Of a stretch of 12,597 bases of DNA, positions 5,969-12,597 are shown in pieces; position 1 is the first letter of the stretch; each line of letters starts with the position of its first letter. The DNA is taken from the NCBI GenBank assembly GCA_021162285.1, contig JAGGYZ010000318.1, positions 1 to 12,597 of the forward strand, given 5' to 3'. A program made the translations under genes and the position numbers. Under the pieces are notes generated by a model that saw only the letters and a program-made list of their open reading frames with translations, did no database searches and was not told where the DNA came from. The stretch is from Candidatus Fermentibacteraceae bacterium. GTDB taxonomy: Bacteria; Fermentibacterota; Fermentibacteria; Fermentibacterales; JCC-6.

Positions 5969-6796
5969 CTACCGGTTAACCAGTTCGCAACCCTCAAGAC
6001 CCACCATGTTGAAAGACTCCCCGGTAATGGTTCCTCGAATCTGCGTGTTGTCGCGGTTTTCGAGCATTGCAGTTCCGCTGGGTTGAGAAATCTCTTCACC
6101 CATCTCACACGCAACACACTTTGAACCGGATGCACCGTCAGACAGATCAATCCTGACAACATCTCCCGAAGAGAGAACCGACGTTGTAGTGGATATATAG
6201 TAACCGTTTACAGTAACTTCCTTACCGATCCACACATTGAATGCTTCGAAGAAATCCTGAACGGCAATGGGGCTTACGCCATCGTAGGCATACGGGCTCA
6301 ATTCCATTTCAACAGCGGAAGGAGCATCAGGAACAACAGCCCCGGCAACAAGCTCAACTTCGCCTGTCCAGCTGTATTCAACAGTACCTGAAACAGTAAC
6401 AGCTTCACCGGTCGGTACTGTAATATTCAAAGGTTCGGCGAATGCAACTGCAGCGAGAACCTCACGGTCTTCCGCTACAGCCACCAGTTCTAGATCGTCC
6501 TCGATAACGGTACTGTCACCGTAGTAGGAGAACGGGTATCCCTGCAGAACAACTGTCTGACCATTCCAGGCATAGAACGACTCAAACAGATCTCCAGCGG
6601 CCACGAGATCATCTGCAGTAACAAGCCGGGGATCAAGAGTTCCCGCTGGATAAAGAACAACCTCTTCCACAACGGTTTCAGCCTCATCTGTAACCTGGGT
6701 ACCACTATCACTCTCTGCTGCAGGCTCCCCTGCTCCTCCACAGGCAATGGGAAAAGCAAGAACAACTACAGCGACAAACAGGAACGGCTTACTCAC
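5969..6796 (-). CDS. Lipoprotein with duplicated beta-rich (OB-like) domain
   Basis: This is a 275-aa exported protein. A signal peptide (SKPFLFVAVVVLAFPIA) precedes Cys19. The lipobox is imperfect, with Pro at -3. An acidic linker (residues 22-48) follows. Two copies of one domain then appear: DLFESFYAWNGQTVVLQGY (about 69-87) matches DFFEAFNVWIGKEVTVNGY (181-199), and VTVSGTVEYSWTGEVELV (133-150) matches IRGTITGESFNMVGLEGC in the second copy (253-270). The pattern of short strands with a late 'v.G.v' strand recalls OB-fold or NlpE-like periplasmic domains, but I do not recognise a named family. Copy two has Cys227, Cys230 and Cys270, absent from copy one. The start is GTG 6796, preceded by AGGAGG at ideal spacing. 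It has its own likely promoter (6825-6853) and converges on the AUR1-like gene. Confidence 0.8.
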   Translation of the reverse strand: MSKPFLFVAVVVLAFPIACGGAGEPAAESDSGTQVTDEAETVVEEVVLYPAGTLDPRLVTADDLVAAGDLFESFYAWNGQTVVLQGYPFSYYGDSTVIEDDLELVAVAEDREVLAAVAFAEPLNITVPTGEAVTVSGTVEYSWTGEVELVAGAVVPDAPSAVEMELSPYAYDGVSPIAVQDFFEAFNVWIGKEVTVNGYYISTTTSVLSSGDVVRIDLSDGASGSKCVACEMGEEISQPSGTAMLENRDNTQIRGTITGESFNMVGLEGCELVNR

Positions 6797-6824
6797 AGTA
6801 TCCTCCTCTGTACGGGAAGAAACA

Positions 6825-6853
6825 TGAATAAGCCTGCTCCCTCAGTAAGTCAA
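6825..6853 (-). promoter_or_regulatory. sigma70-type promoter for the duplicated-domain lipoprotein
   Basis: On the minus strand TTGACT (6853-6848; five of six -35 bases) is followed after 17 bp by TATTCA (6830-6825), a weak -10 (three of six). A start near 6818 would give a short leader to GTG 6796. Confidence 0.45.
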
Positions 6854-6871
6854 CAACAGATTAAAGAAAGT

Positions 6872-7916
6872 CTAGAAAAAATGTCTGGCAAGACCAAGAA
6901 CACCCTGACTCCAGGGGGCTCTGTGGGTTACTCCATCTGATTTTTCAAAAGAATCCCTGTTATCGAGATACCACTGATAGTTTCTCAGCAGTGCTTCTTT
7001 GTTGGAGTACTTTGGAGTAAATCCCAGAAGTTTCTCTGCTTTGTCTATGGCAACAAAAGAATCTTTTGTAGCTGTTTTGTAAACCCAGGGATACAGAGGA
7101 GAAAGATTGAGCACATCCAGCAGCTCAAGGGCAAAAATAACAAGGTTAGCCGGTGACTTCTTGATCTTTCTGTCAAAACCTGCTTTATCGAGTACAACCT
7201 GGTAGTCTTCCCGCATGGTGGAGAATTCTTTTGCTCCTATGTTGAACTCTGTGTTAACCACCTGTGTGTCGCTGTGCTCTGCAGCAATAATTATTGAATT
7301 GCAAAGATCTTCAACATGCAGAAGCTGATACAGATTCTCGCCTCTTCCGATCATGGGAAAACTTCTGCCTTCTGAAGCCCACTGGTAGAAAATGGCAAAA
7401 ACCCCAAGCCTCTCCGGCCCGACAAATGACTTGGGTCTCATTGGTTATGGTCATTCCCTTTTCTCTGAACTGCTTCACCATCTTCTCGGCTTCAATCTTG
7501 GTGTATCCATAGGGTCCAACGCCTACCAGAGGATCATCTTCAAACAGAGGATGCTTTTCAGGAATACCGTATACAGCAGTTGAAGAGATGTATATACCCC
7601 TGTTTACACCGTACTCCTTCGCAGATTCAAACACGTTGCGGGAACCATCTATATTGGTTGAAAGTATGTCTGACTTTTTGTAAAGCGGGAGAGCCGCAGC
7701 ACCGTGCATAAACACATCTATCCCCTGAGACATGCACTCGTCGACAGCTTTCCTGTCTCTTATGTCCACAATACGGTGGTCGATACGGTCTACCATATCG
7801 GGATACGTAAAAGGGGCAATGTCTATGGAAACTACCTCATGACCCTTCTCAACAAGAGCGCGTATGAGGTTTATACCAAGAAAACCGGAGCCACCGGTTA
7901 CGAGCCATCTGCTCAT
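6872..7916 (-). pseudogene. Extended SDR epimerase/dehydratase gene split by a frameshift
   Basis: Two overlapping reading frames make one protein of about 347 aa. The first half starts at ATG 7916 (AAGGAG ribosome binding site) and is in frame to about 7442, then runs out of frame to a stop at 7311. It carries TGGSGFLG (residues 7-14), SSTAVYG (111-117) and YGYTK with Tyr136 and Lys140. The second half (7441-6872) continues at MRPKSFVGPERLGVF, with the substrate domain (LLHVEDL, then TKDSFVAIDKAEKLLGFTPK). Dropping one A from AACCAATGAG restores a smooth family-like join, ITMRPKSFVGP. It is therefore either a recent pseudogene or a base-call error; a +1 programmed shift is possible but unsupported. 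It is related to the SDR at 4038-5030, and its substrate is unknown. The rest of both halves is free of stops and well conserved, so decay, if real, is recent. Confidence 0.8.
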
Positions 7917-7958
7917 TATGATCTCCTTCTATGTGTGACTGTAATCCAAACGGATGGC

Positions 7959-7987
7959 AAATTAACCTTAATCCCATAAAAAGTCAA
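7959..7987 (-). promoter_or_regulatory. Possible promoter for the frameshifted SDR gene
   Basis: On the minus strand TTGACT (7987-7982; five of six -35 bases) lies 17 bp from TAATTT (7964-7959; three of six -10 bases). The gap to the upstream rnhB stop is 82 bp with no evident terminator, so read-through from the ribosomal operon is also possible. Confidence 0.35.
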
Positions 7988-7998
7988 TGGCAGACCGG

Positions 7999-8964
7999 TC
8001 AGTTCCAGTGCAGAGGAAATCTCTCCGAGGAATCAGCTGTAACAAGAACTGCCTCAAGGGCACATTCGCCTGTGTATCCGGTGGCAGCCATCCAATCCTC
8101 TGCTGCATTTCGTATTCGCGCGAGCTTGGCGGCATCTATCTTCTGAAGGGCCCGTTTCTCTCTGCCAGAGAGAGTTGATTTAACCTCAACGAAATAAACC
8201 ACCCCTTTCTTTCTAAGAATCAGGTCTATTTCTCCGTAAGAGGAAAACCAGTTTCTCTCCAGCAAGGTAAAACCAAGGTTGCTGTAAAACCGTGCCGCTC
8301 TCTGCTCAGCTGCTTTTCCTGTATCGGGAGCGTTAAGTGGAAACAGTGACATCTGACCGGTCTGATACCATCTGCTCAACGGGGCGAACGACATTCTGTG
8401 AATAGGTGAAGGACCTATATCCTTGATGATTTTCAGGTGTTCCGCCGTTCCGTAACCTTTGTGCCGGTCAAATCCGTACCGCGGATACCTGCGGTGAGCT
8501 TCAATCATCATGTCATCTCTGGTAACTTTTGCAATCACGCTTGCAGCGGCAATTGAAAGGCTTTTCGAATCGCCCCTTACCAGGAACCTGACAGGCACGT
8601 CAAGGCCTGATACACTGTTTCCGTCAACAAGAAACATATCTGTGCGCTGAATCAAAGGGACCATTGCCCGTTTGAAAGAAGTTCTTACCGCCCAGGCCAT
8701 GCGGTTGCTGTCTATCTCCGAAGAAGAGACAATGCCAAGAGAAATCTGCCGGGCAGCATCTTCTATAACCGGTTTCAGCTGCCGCCGAACTCTGTCGGTG
8801 AGTTTCTTGCTGTCATTGAGAGTCCCGTGATCAAAGTCATCACGCATCACTACGGCACACGCAACAAGAGGGCCTGCAACAGGCCCCCTTCCCGCTTCGT
8901 CCAGACCGGCAATTACACCGTACTCCAGCCTGTAACTCTGATCAAAAAGATAACGTTCAGACAA
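7999..8964 (-). CDS. rnhB: Ribonuclease HII fused to YraN (UPF0102) nuclease-like domain
   Basis: One 321-aa frame encodes two domains. Residues 17-198 are RNase HII, which cuts RNA in RNA-DNA hybrids and at single ribonucleotides. They show DEAGRG (Asp22, Glu23), FLVDGN (Asp114), RGDSKS (Asp132), ASVIAKVTRD, YGFDRHKGYGT and GPSPIHR, so the DEDD catalytic set is complete. Residues 217-321 are a YraN/UPF0102 domain of the PD-(D/E)xK nuclease fold, with GEIDLI (Glu245, Asp247) and FVEVK (Glu260, Lys262) intact. The linker contains QMSLF (204-208), which matches the sliding-clamp-binding consensus QL[SD]LF. The two genes are separate neighbours in many bacteria. I chose TTG 8964, one base after the rplS stop; upstream in-frame starts would lie inside rplS. 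Its ribosome binding site is weak, so translation is probably coupled to rplS. Confidence 0.88.
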   Translation of the reverse strand: MSERYLFDQSYRLEYGVIAGLDEAGRGPVAGPLVACAVVMRDDFDHGTLNDSKKLTDRVRRQLKPVIEDAARQISLGIVSSSEIDSNRMAWAVRTSFKRAMVPLIQRTDMFLVDGNSVSGLDVPVRFLVRGDSKSLSIAAASVIAKVTRDDMMIEAHRRYPRYGFDRHKGYGTAEHLKIIKDIGPSPIHRMSFAPLSRWYQTGQMSLFPLNAPDTGKAAEQRAARFYSNLGFTLLERNWFSSYGEIDLILRKKGVVYFVEVKSTLSGREKRALQKIDAAKLARIRNAAEDWMAATGYTGECALEAVLVTADSSERFPLHWN

Positions 8965-8965
8965 T

Positions 8966-9322
8966 TTACTTTTTGAACACTCTGCGCTCTTTGATCCTTG
9001 CTGCCCGGCCGGTTTTCTTCCTGAGGTAGAACAGCTTGCTTCTGCGCACTTTTCCGTGTCTGGTAATTTCAATCTTGGCAATACGGGGAGAGTTAAGAGG
9101 GAAAACCCTCTCCACGCCCACGCCGCCTGAAATTTTCCTTACCATGAAGGTCTCATCAATTCCGCCGCCTCTGCGGGCAATCACTGTACCTTCAAATATC
9201 TGTACTCTGACCTTGTCACCCTCGATCACCTGATAGTGAATACGAACGGTATCACCCGTTCGAAAATCCGGGACATCTGTTTTGATCTGCCCCCGACTTA
9301 CACTTTTCAGCAGTTCATCCAT
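8966..9322 (-). CDS. rplS: 50S ribosomal protein L19
   Basis: L19 is a large-subunit protein at the 30S-50S interface. The 118-aa length is usual. Family landmarks are [63 protein letters not shown] and [14 protein letters not shown], ending in a basic tail. ATG 9322 overlaps the trmD stop by 8 bp and follows AAAGGAG at good spacing. Its stop lies one base before the TTG start of rnhB. The order trmD-rplS-rnhB is conserved in many bacteria. Confidence 0.97.
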   Translation of the reverse strand: MDELLKSVSRGQIKTDVPDFRTGDTVRIHYQVIEGDKVRVQIFEGTVIARRGGGIDETFMVRKISGGVGVERVFPLNSPRIAKIEITRHGKVRRSKLFYLRKKTGRAARIKERRVFKK

Positions 9323-10067
9323 TGTCCTGCTCCTTTGTACGGTCTGCTTCTTTCATTATTTCCGCAAACCTTTCTTCTGTCTCTTTTTCATCTGTGTTTA
9401 CCAGCATTTCAGGTCTTACTTCCCTTGTTCTGGACAAAGCAGCCCTGAACCGCCAGTTCGTTATCAATGCATGGTTACCTGACAGCAGTTCCTGCGGAAC
9501 TTTCATTCCCCGGAACTCTGCAGGACGGGTGTACCGCGGATAGTCCAGCAACCCTGTTGCAAAACTGTCGCTGCGAGCCGATTCCAACCTGCCAAGCACT
9601 CCGGGAAGCCATCTGAAGACTGCTTCAATGAGAAACATAGCCGGTATTTCACCGCCTGATACAACGGCATCACCAATACAGATCTCATCGGTAACCACCT
9701 CGCGGCGGAACCTCTCATCCACCCCTCCGTACCTTCCACAGAAAACTATAAGTTTCCCGCACTCTGAAAGCTCTCTGGCGTATCCCGTATCCAGCTGCCT
9801 GCCCTGCGGGGTCATCAGGGCAACCCTTGAACCTTCTCTCCATGAAATTTCCTCAAAGGTCTCGAAAAGCGGTTCCGGTCTTAGAACCATCCCGGCTCCG
9901 CCTCCGAACTGGTAGTCATCCACTGAGCCTCTTCTGTCCACGGGGTGCATCCTTATGTTGTGCACCTCCACTGCGGCAACACCCTTCTCCAACCCTCTTC
10001 CTATCACACCTGTTTCAAGGAATGCAGAGAACAGGTCAGGGAACACAGTGGCAACAGCCACTTTCAA
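9315..10067 (-). CDS. trmD: tRNA (guanine-N1-)-methyltransferase
   Basis: TrmD methylates G37 of tRNAs with S-adenosylmethionine and so prevents frameshifting at the ribosome. It is a dimeric SPOUT (knotted) enzyme of the cytoplasm. The 250-aa sequence shows [17 protein letters not shown] (residues 50-60), [11 protein letters not shown] (109-119), [10 protein letters not shown] (131-140; usually GDYVLSGGE) and [17 protein letters not shown], with Asp167 in the position of the catalytic aspartate. The start is TTG 10067. It gives the family-like N-terminus [13 protein letters not shown], and no ATG or GTG lies in frame upstream before stops. GGAGGAG lies about 14 nt upstream, which is long, so initiation may depend on coupling to rimM, whose stop is 8 bp upstream. 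Confidence 0.96.
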   Translation of the reverse strand: MKVAVATVFPDLFSAFLETGVIGRGLEKGVAAVEVHNIRMHPVDRRGSVDDYQFGGGAGMVLRPEPLFETFEEISWREGSRVALMTPQGRQLDTGYARELSECGKLIVFCGRYGGVDERFRREVVTDEICIGDAVVSGGEIPAMFLIEAVFRWLPGVLGRLESARSDSFATGLLDYPRYTRPAEFRGMKVPQELLSGNHALITNWRFRAALSRTREVRPEMLVNTDEKETEERFAEIMKEADRTKEQDNG

Positions 10068-10075
10068 GGCAGGTT

Positions 10076-10570
10076 CTATATCTCCTCCAGTCCTTCAGGC
10101 AGATCAACCACGATGGTTCTTTCTGCTGAATCAACCTGCCCGGTAAGAGCAAGTACCAGCGGAACGGGAAACAGCCCCCCCACTCCTCTGACAATCAACT
10201 GGGGATTTGAACTGTTGTACTCTACCTCTTCAACGGGGAACTTCTCTCCCCGGGAAACAATGGTAAACTCTGAGAATCCGTACACAGGAAGCGGGAAACC
10301 CGGTTTCAGTACCACATCAATTCCGACTTCAACAGGTTCTCCTGTGAGTTCCGATGCCTGCTGCTTTGTCCATACTTCTTTGCAGTCAACTGTAACACGC
10401 TCGTTGTCACGCTTTCTGGATCTGGTTACCGTAAGGGTACGATCTCCAGTGTACAGAATCGTTCCCTCATCAAGGGGGACTGCAGGTCCGTACACAAAGA
10501 GTTTAAGAATCATCCTTCCACGAAGACCGTGGGTTCTCTCGATGAATCCGTAGGATACCGTTTTCTCCAT
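10076..10570 (-). CDS. rimM: 16S rRNA processing/ribosome maturation factor RimM
   Basis: RimM assists 30S head assembly and 16S rRNA maturation and binds protein S19. The 164-aa protein has the N-terminal RimM barrel signature YGFIERTHGLRGRMILKLF. The C-terminal PRC-barrel part ends in the conserved FPVPLVLALTGQVD...TIVVDLPEGLEE. ATG 10570 is 6 bp after the khpA stop, with only a weak GGA ribosome binding site. It precedes trmD, its standard partner. Confidence 0.93.
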   Translation of the reverse strand: MEKTVSYGFIERTHGLRGRMILKLFVYGPAVPLDEGTILYTGDRTLTVTRSRKRDNERVTVDCKEVWTKQQASELTGEPVEVGIDVVLKPGFPLPVYGFSEFTIVSRGEKFPVEEVEYNSSNPQLIVRGVGGLFPVPLVLALTGQVDSAERTIVVDLPEGLEEI

Positions 10571-10576
10571 CAGCTT

Positions 10577-10807
10577 TTAGTCCATTATTTCTATTGTGGC
10601 CTTCTGGCCGTTTCTTGCAGCAGCCGAACGAATTATCATTCTCATGGCCTTTGCAATTCTTCCTTCCTTGCCGATCACGCGGCCAAGATCGGCTTCATCA
10701 ACTCTGAGCTCGTAAACGGTCATGTCTTCCTGGGTGGTTTCCTCGACAGATACACCATCCGGGTTCTCAACCAGGGTGCGGGCCATGTGTTCAACGAGTT
10801 CTCTCAT
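10577..10807 (-). CDS. khpA: KhpA, KH-domain RNA-binding protein
   Basis: This 76-aa protein consists of a single type-II-like KH domain. The GxxG loop is GKEG (residues 46-49) in LGRVIGKEGRIAKAMRMII, followed by the usual helix and final strand QKATIEIMD. KhpA proteins bind RNA, often with KhpB (Jag), and affect small RNAs and cell size. ATG 10807 follows GGAGGATGAC, a strong ribosome binding site. Position between rpsP and rimM is typical of this gene. Confidence 0.94.
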   Translation of the reverse strand: MRELVEHMARTLVENPDGVSVEETTQEDMTVYELRVDEADLGRVIGKEGRIAKAMRMIIRSAAARNGQKATIEIMD

Positions 10808-10850
10808 GTCATCCTCCGGTTTTAGAAGTTAGCAGGTAAAAGCCCCATAC

Positions 10851-11171
10851 CTATGAGTTTCTGCTTTCACCTTTGATGAATACTGTCTCGGGAACAACGC
10901 CTTCTTCCCCCTGCAGTATACGGTTCCATTTTGACATTGTACCGCTTTTGCGAAGCAAACTGCGCATGGTGTCTGAAAGCTGTGCTCCGTTGCCCAACCA
11001 TTTAAATACCTTGCCCTCGTCAACCTTCATCTCAAGTGGCTTCCGAAGAGGATCGTAGTAACCAAGAATCTCTATGAAACTACCACTGACCGCTCTTCTT
11101 GAGTCTGCAGCCACTATTCTGTAGAACGGGGTTTTGGCGCTCCCCATTCTTCTAAGCCTGATCTTTACCAA
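10851..11171 (-). CDS. rpsP: 30S ribosomal protein S16
   Basis: S16 is an assembly protein of the 30S body. The 106-aa sequence has the family N-terminus MVKIRLRRMGSAKTPFYRIV, then ADSRRAVSGSFIEILGYYDP, and GNGAQLSDTMRSLLRKSG. The start is TTG 11171; GGAGGTGA lies 6 nt upstream and no better start is in frame. It is separated from ffh by an unusually long 199-bp gap that is mostly a tandem repeat array. Confidence 0.96.
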   Translation of the reverse strand: MVKIRLRRMGSAKTPFYRIVAADSRRAVSGSFIEILGYYDPLRKPLEMKVDEGKVFKWLGNGAQLSDTMRSLLRKSGTMSKWNRILQGEEGVVPETVFIKGESRNS

Positions 11172-11212
11172 TCGTCACCTCCATTGTTTCACGCAGTCCC
11201 GGTGTGGGTTGC

Positions 11213-11379
11213 CGCCTTAGCGAATACGTAGTCTCGCCTTAGCGAATACGAAGTCTCGCCTTAGCGAATACGAAGTCTCGTCTTAGCGAATACGAAGTCT
11301 CGCCTTAGCGAATACGAAGTCTCGCCTTAGCGAATACGAAGTCTCGCCTTAGCGAATACGAAGTCTCGCCTTAGCGAAA
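11213..11379 (-). repeat. 22-bp tandem repeat array, 7 full copies plus a partial, in the ffh-rpsP gap
   Basis: Copies begin at 11213, 11235, 11257, 11279, 11301, 11323 and 11345, with a partial copy from 11367. Only two substitutions are seen: one in the first copy and one in the 11279 copy. Each unit contains the 12-base palindrome TCGCTAAGGCGA (4-bp stem, TAAG loop) and an overlapping smaller one, CGAGACTTCG. The minus-strand TAA in each palindrome is the ffh stop in the first transcribed copy. Because 22 is not a multiple of three, any three consecutive copies put a TAA in all three minus-strand frames. Confidence 0.95.
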
Positions 11380-12597
11380 CATTGCCCCCATCCCCCTGGC
11401 GCTGCGCATTTGTTTCATCATCTTCTTCATGCTTCTGAATTCCTTCAGCAGCCGGTTAACATCATTCACTGTTCTGCCACTTCCTCTGGCAATCCGCTTT
11501 CTTCGGCTTCCGTTGATTATTTCCGGACGCAGCCTCTCCTTCGCAGTCATGGAGTTGATAAGAGATTCCATCTGTGTAAATTTAGACGAATCAATGTCGG
11601 CTGCCGCCGGTCTCATACCTTTTGGAAGCATGGCCATGAGTTCACTAAGTGATCCCATTTTCTTTATTTTAGTCAGCTCTTTTCTGAAATCTTCAAGGTT
11701 AAACGAATTGCTTTTTATCTTCTTCTGCAGCTTCGACGCTTCCTTTTCATCGTAGATCTCCTGGGCCTTTTCAGCAAGACCTACAATGTCGCCCATACCA
11801 AGAATTCTGCCGGCTATCCTGGAAGGATCAAACTCTTCAAGCCCTTTAACGCTTTCACCAATACCTGCGAACTTTATGGGCTTTCCTGTAACTGCTCTAA
11901 AGGAAAGGGCGGCTCCTCCACGGGAATCTCCGTCCATCTTTGTGAGAACAGCACCGGTAAACCCGATCCGCTGGTTAAATTCCATGGCAACATTCACCGC
12001 ATCCTGACCGGAAAGACCATCAAGAACCAGAAGCGATTCGTCAGGACGGGTTGCAGCCTTAACCCTTTCAAGCTCTTGCATAAGGGAATCATCAACATGA
12101 AGTCTTCCTGCAGTGTCCACGATCACAACATCGTAGTACTGCAGTACAGCCTGCTGAATAGCTTCCCGGGCAACCTCTGCAGGATCTCCTGCTGCTCTGT
12201 TGCAGTAGAATGCCGCGCCGGCCTTTCCTGCCATAACCTCAAGCTGATCGATTGCTGCAGGTCTCTGAAGATCCGCCGCAACCACCATACATCTGCGGTT
12301 CTGTTTGTTCTGAAGCAGGTAGGCAAGCCTGGCGGCGGTGGTTGTTTTACCCGATCCCTGAAGACCCAGAAGAAGAATTACATGGGGCGGCTTCCCGGAA
12401 AAGCTGAGTTTTTCTGCTGTGGTTCCAAGAAGTGCTATGATCCGGTCATTTACGATCTTAACAATCTGCTGACCTGGCGTAAGACTTTTAAGAACCTTCT
12501 CGCCTGTCGCTATCTCAGCAACCTCGCTGACAAATTTCTTTGCAACTTTGAAGTTGACATCCGCCTCAAGAAGCGCCCGCCGGATCTCCCTCATGGC
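11371..12597 (-). CDS. ffh: Signal recognition particle protein Ffh (SRP54), partial at the 5' end
   Basis: Ffh is the GTPase that binds signal peptides and 4.5S RNA and delivers ribosomes to FtsY at the membrane. The window holds 408 codons; roughly the first 20-25 residues lie beyond the right edge. The frame enters as AMREIRRALLEADVNF, the N-domain helix, so the ATG at 12594 is internal. Counting from that Met, the G domain shows GLQGSGKTT (77-85), DTAGR (160-164) and TKMDGDSRGG (218-227). The M domain follows, with SMTAKERLRPEII and GSRRKRIARGSGRTVNDVN (the 4.5S RNA-binding region), and a Met-rich end MKKMMKQMRSARGMGAMFR. The last Arg codon and stop lie within the first unit of the tandem array. 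It is the first visible gene of the translation operon. Confidence 0.97.
   Translation of the reverse strand, partial: AMREIRRALLEADVNFKVAKKFVSEVAEIATGEKVLKSLTPGQQIVKIVNDRIIALLGTTAEKLSFSGKPPHVILLLGLQGSGKTTTAARLAYLLQNKQNRRCMVVAADLQRPAAIDQLEVMAGKAGAAFYCNRAAGDPAEVAREAIQQAVLQYYDVVIVDTAGRLHVDDSLMQELERVKAATRPDESLLVLDGLSGQDAVNVAMEFNQRIGFTGAVLTKMDGDSRGGAALSFRAVTGKPIKFAGIGESVKGLEEFDPSRIAGRILGMGDIVGLAEKAQEIYDEKEASKLQKKIKSNSFNLEDFRKELTKIKKMGSLSELMAMLPKGMRPAAADIDSSKFTQMESLINSMTAKERLRPEIINGSRRKRIARGSGRTVNDVNRLLKEFRSMKKMMKQMRSARGMGAMFR

Noticed and set aside
8966..9081. N-terminal extension of RNase HII from ATG 9081
   Set aside because: It would lie within rplS in another frame and adds low-complexity residues unlike RNase HII; the TTG at 8964 fits gene order better.
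11213..11379. CRISPR array
   Set aside because: Units are directly abutting 22-mers with no unique spacers and no cas genes nearby, so this is a minisatellite-type tandem array.

Overview
The window reads as chromosomal DNA of a Gram-negative bacterium that I cannot place firmly. Two lipoprotein signals and a likely secreted, gingipain-type propeptide fit an uncultured lineage of the FCB type, possibly Fermentibacteria-like, but that is only inference. Most genes lie on the minus strand. Coding is dense, except for a decayed stretch at about 1.0-2.4 kb.

Right side (7999-12597, minus strand): a classic translation and protein-targeting operon. In transcription order it is ffh (cut by the window edge), rpsP, khpA, rimM, trmD, rplS and rnhB. 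Two things set it apart. A 22-bp tandem repeat array fills most of the ffh-rpsP gap and contains the ffh stop codon. The last gene encodes RNase HII fused to a YraN-type nuclease domain, and the linker carries a QMSLF sequence that matches the bacterial sliding-clamp-binding consensus.

Middle (3303-7916): a plus-strand operon of three genes encodes a CPBP-family membrane protein, an extended SDR (NAD-dependent epimerase/dehydratase type) and a PAP2/AUR1-like membrane phosphatase or transferase. Its gene junctions are 3 bp apart and then 4 bp overlapping, which suggests a lipid or envelope pathway. Facing it on the minus strand are a lipoprotein with an internally duplicated beta-rich domain and a second extended SDR gene that is broken by a single-base frameshift.

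Left side (1-3121, minus strand): yggS (PLP-binding homeostasis protein) and divIVA (polar/division coiled coil), which are neighbours in many bacteria. Here about 1.4 kb separates them. That stretch holds a piece of an IS1380-family transposase, a lipoprotein gene with its own good sigma70-type promoter, an orphan coding tail and several inverted repeats. divIVA has its own promoter, with a perfect inverted repeat overlapping the -35 box. The left edge holds the start of a secreted protein that resembles the N-terminal propeptide of C25 (gingipain-type) peptidases.

The most interesting items are the RNase HII-QMSLF-YraN fusion, the repeat array in the ffh-rpsP gap, the CPBP-SDR-AUR1-like operon, and the remodelled yggS-divIVA interval.
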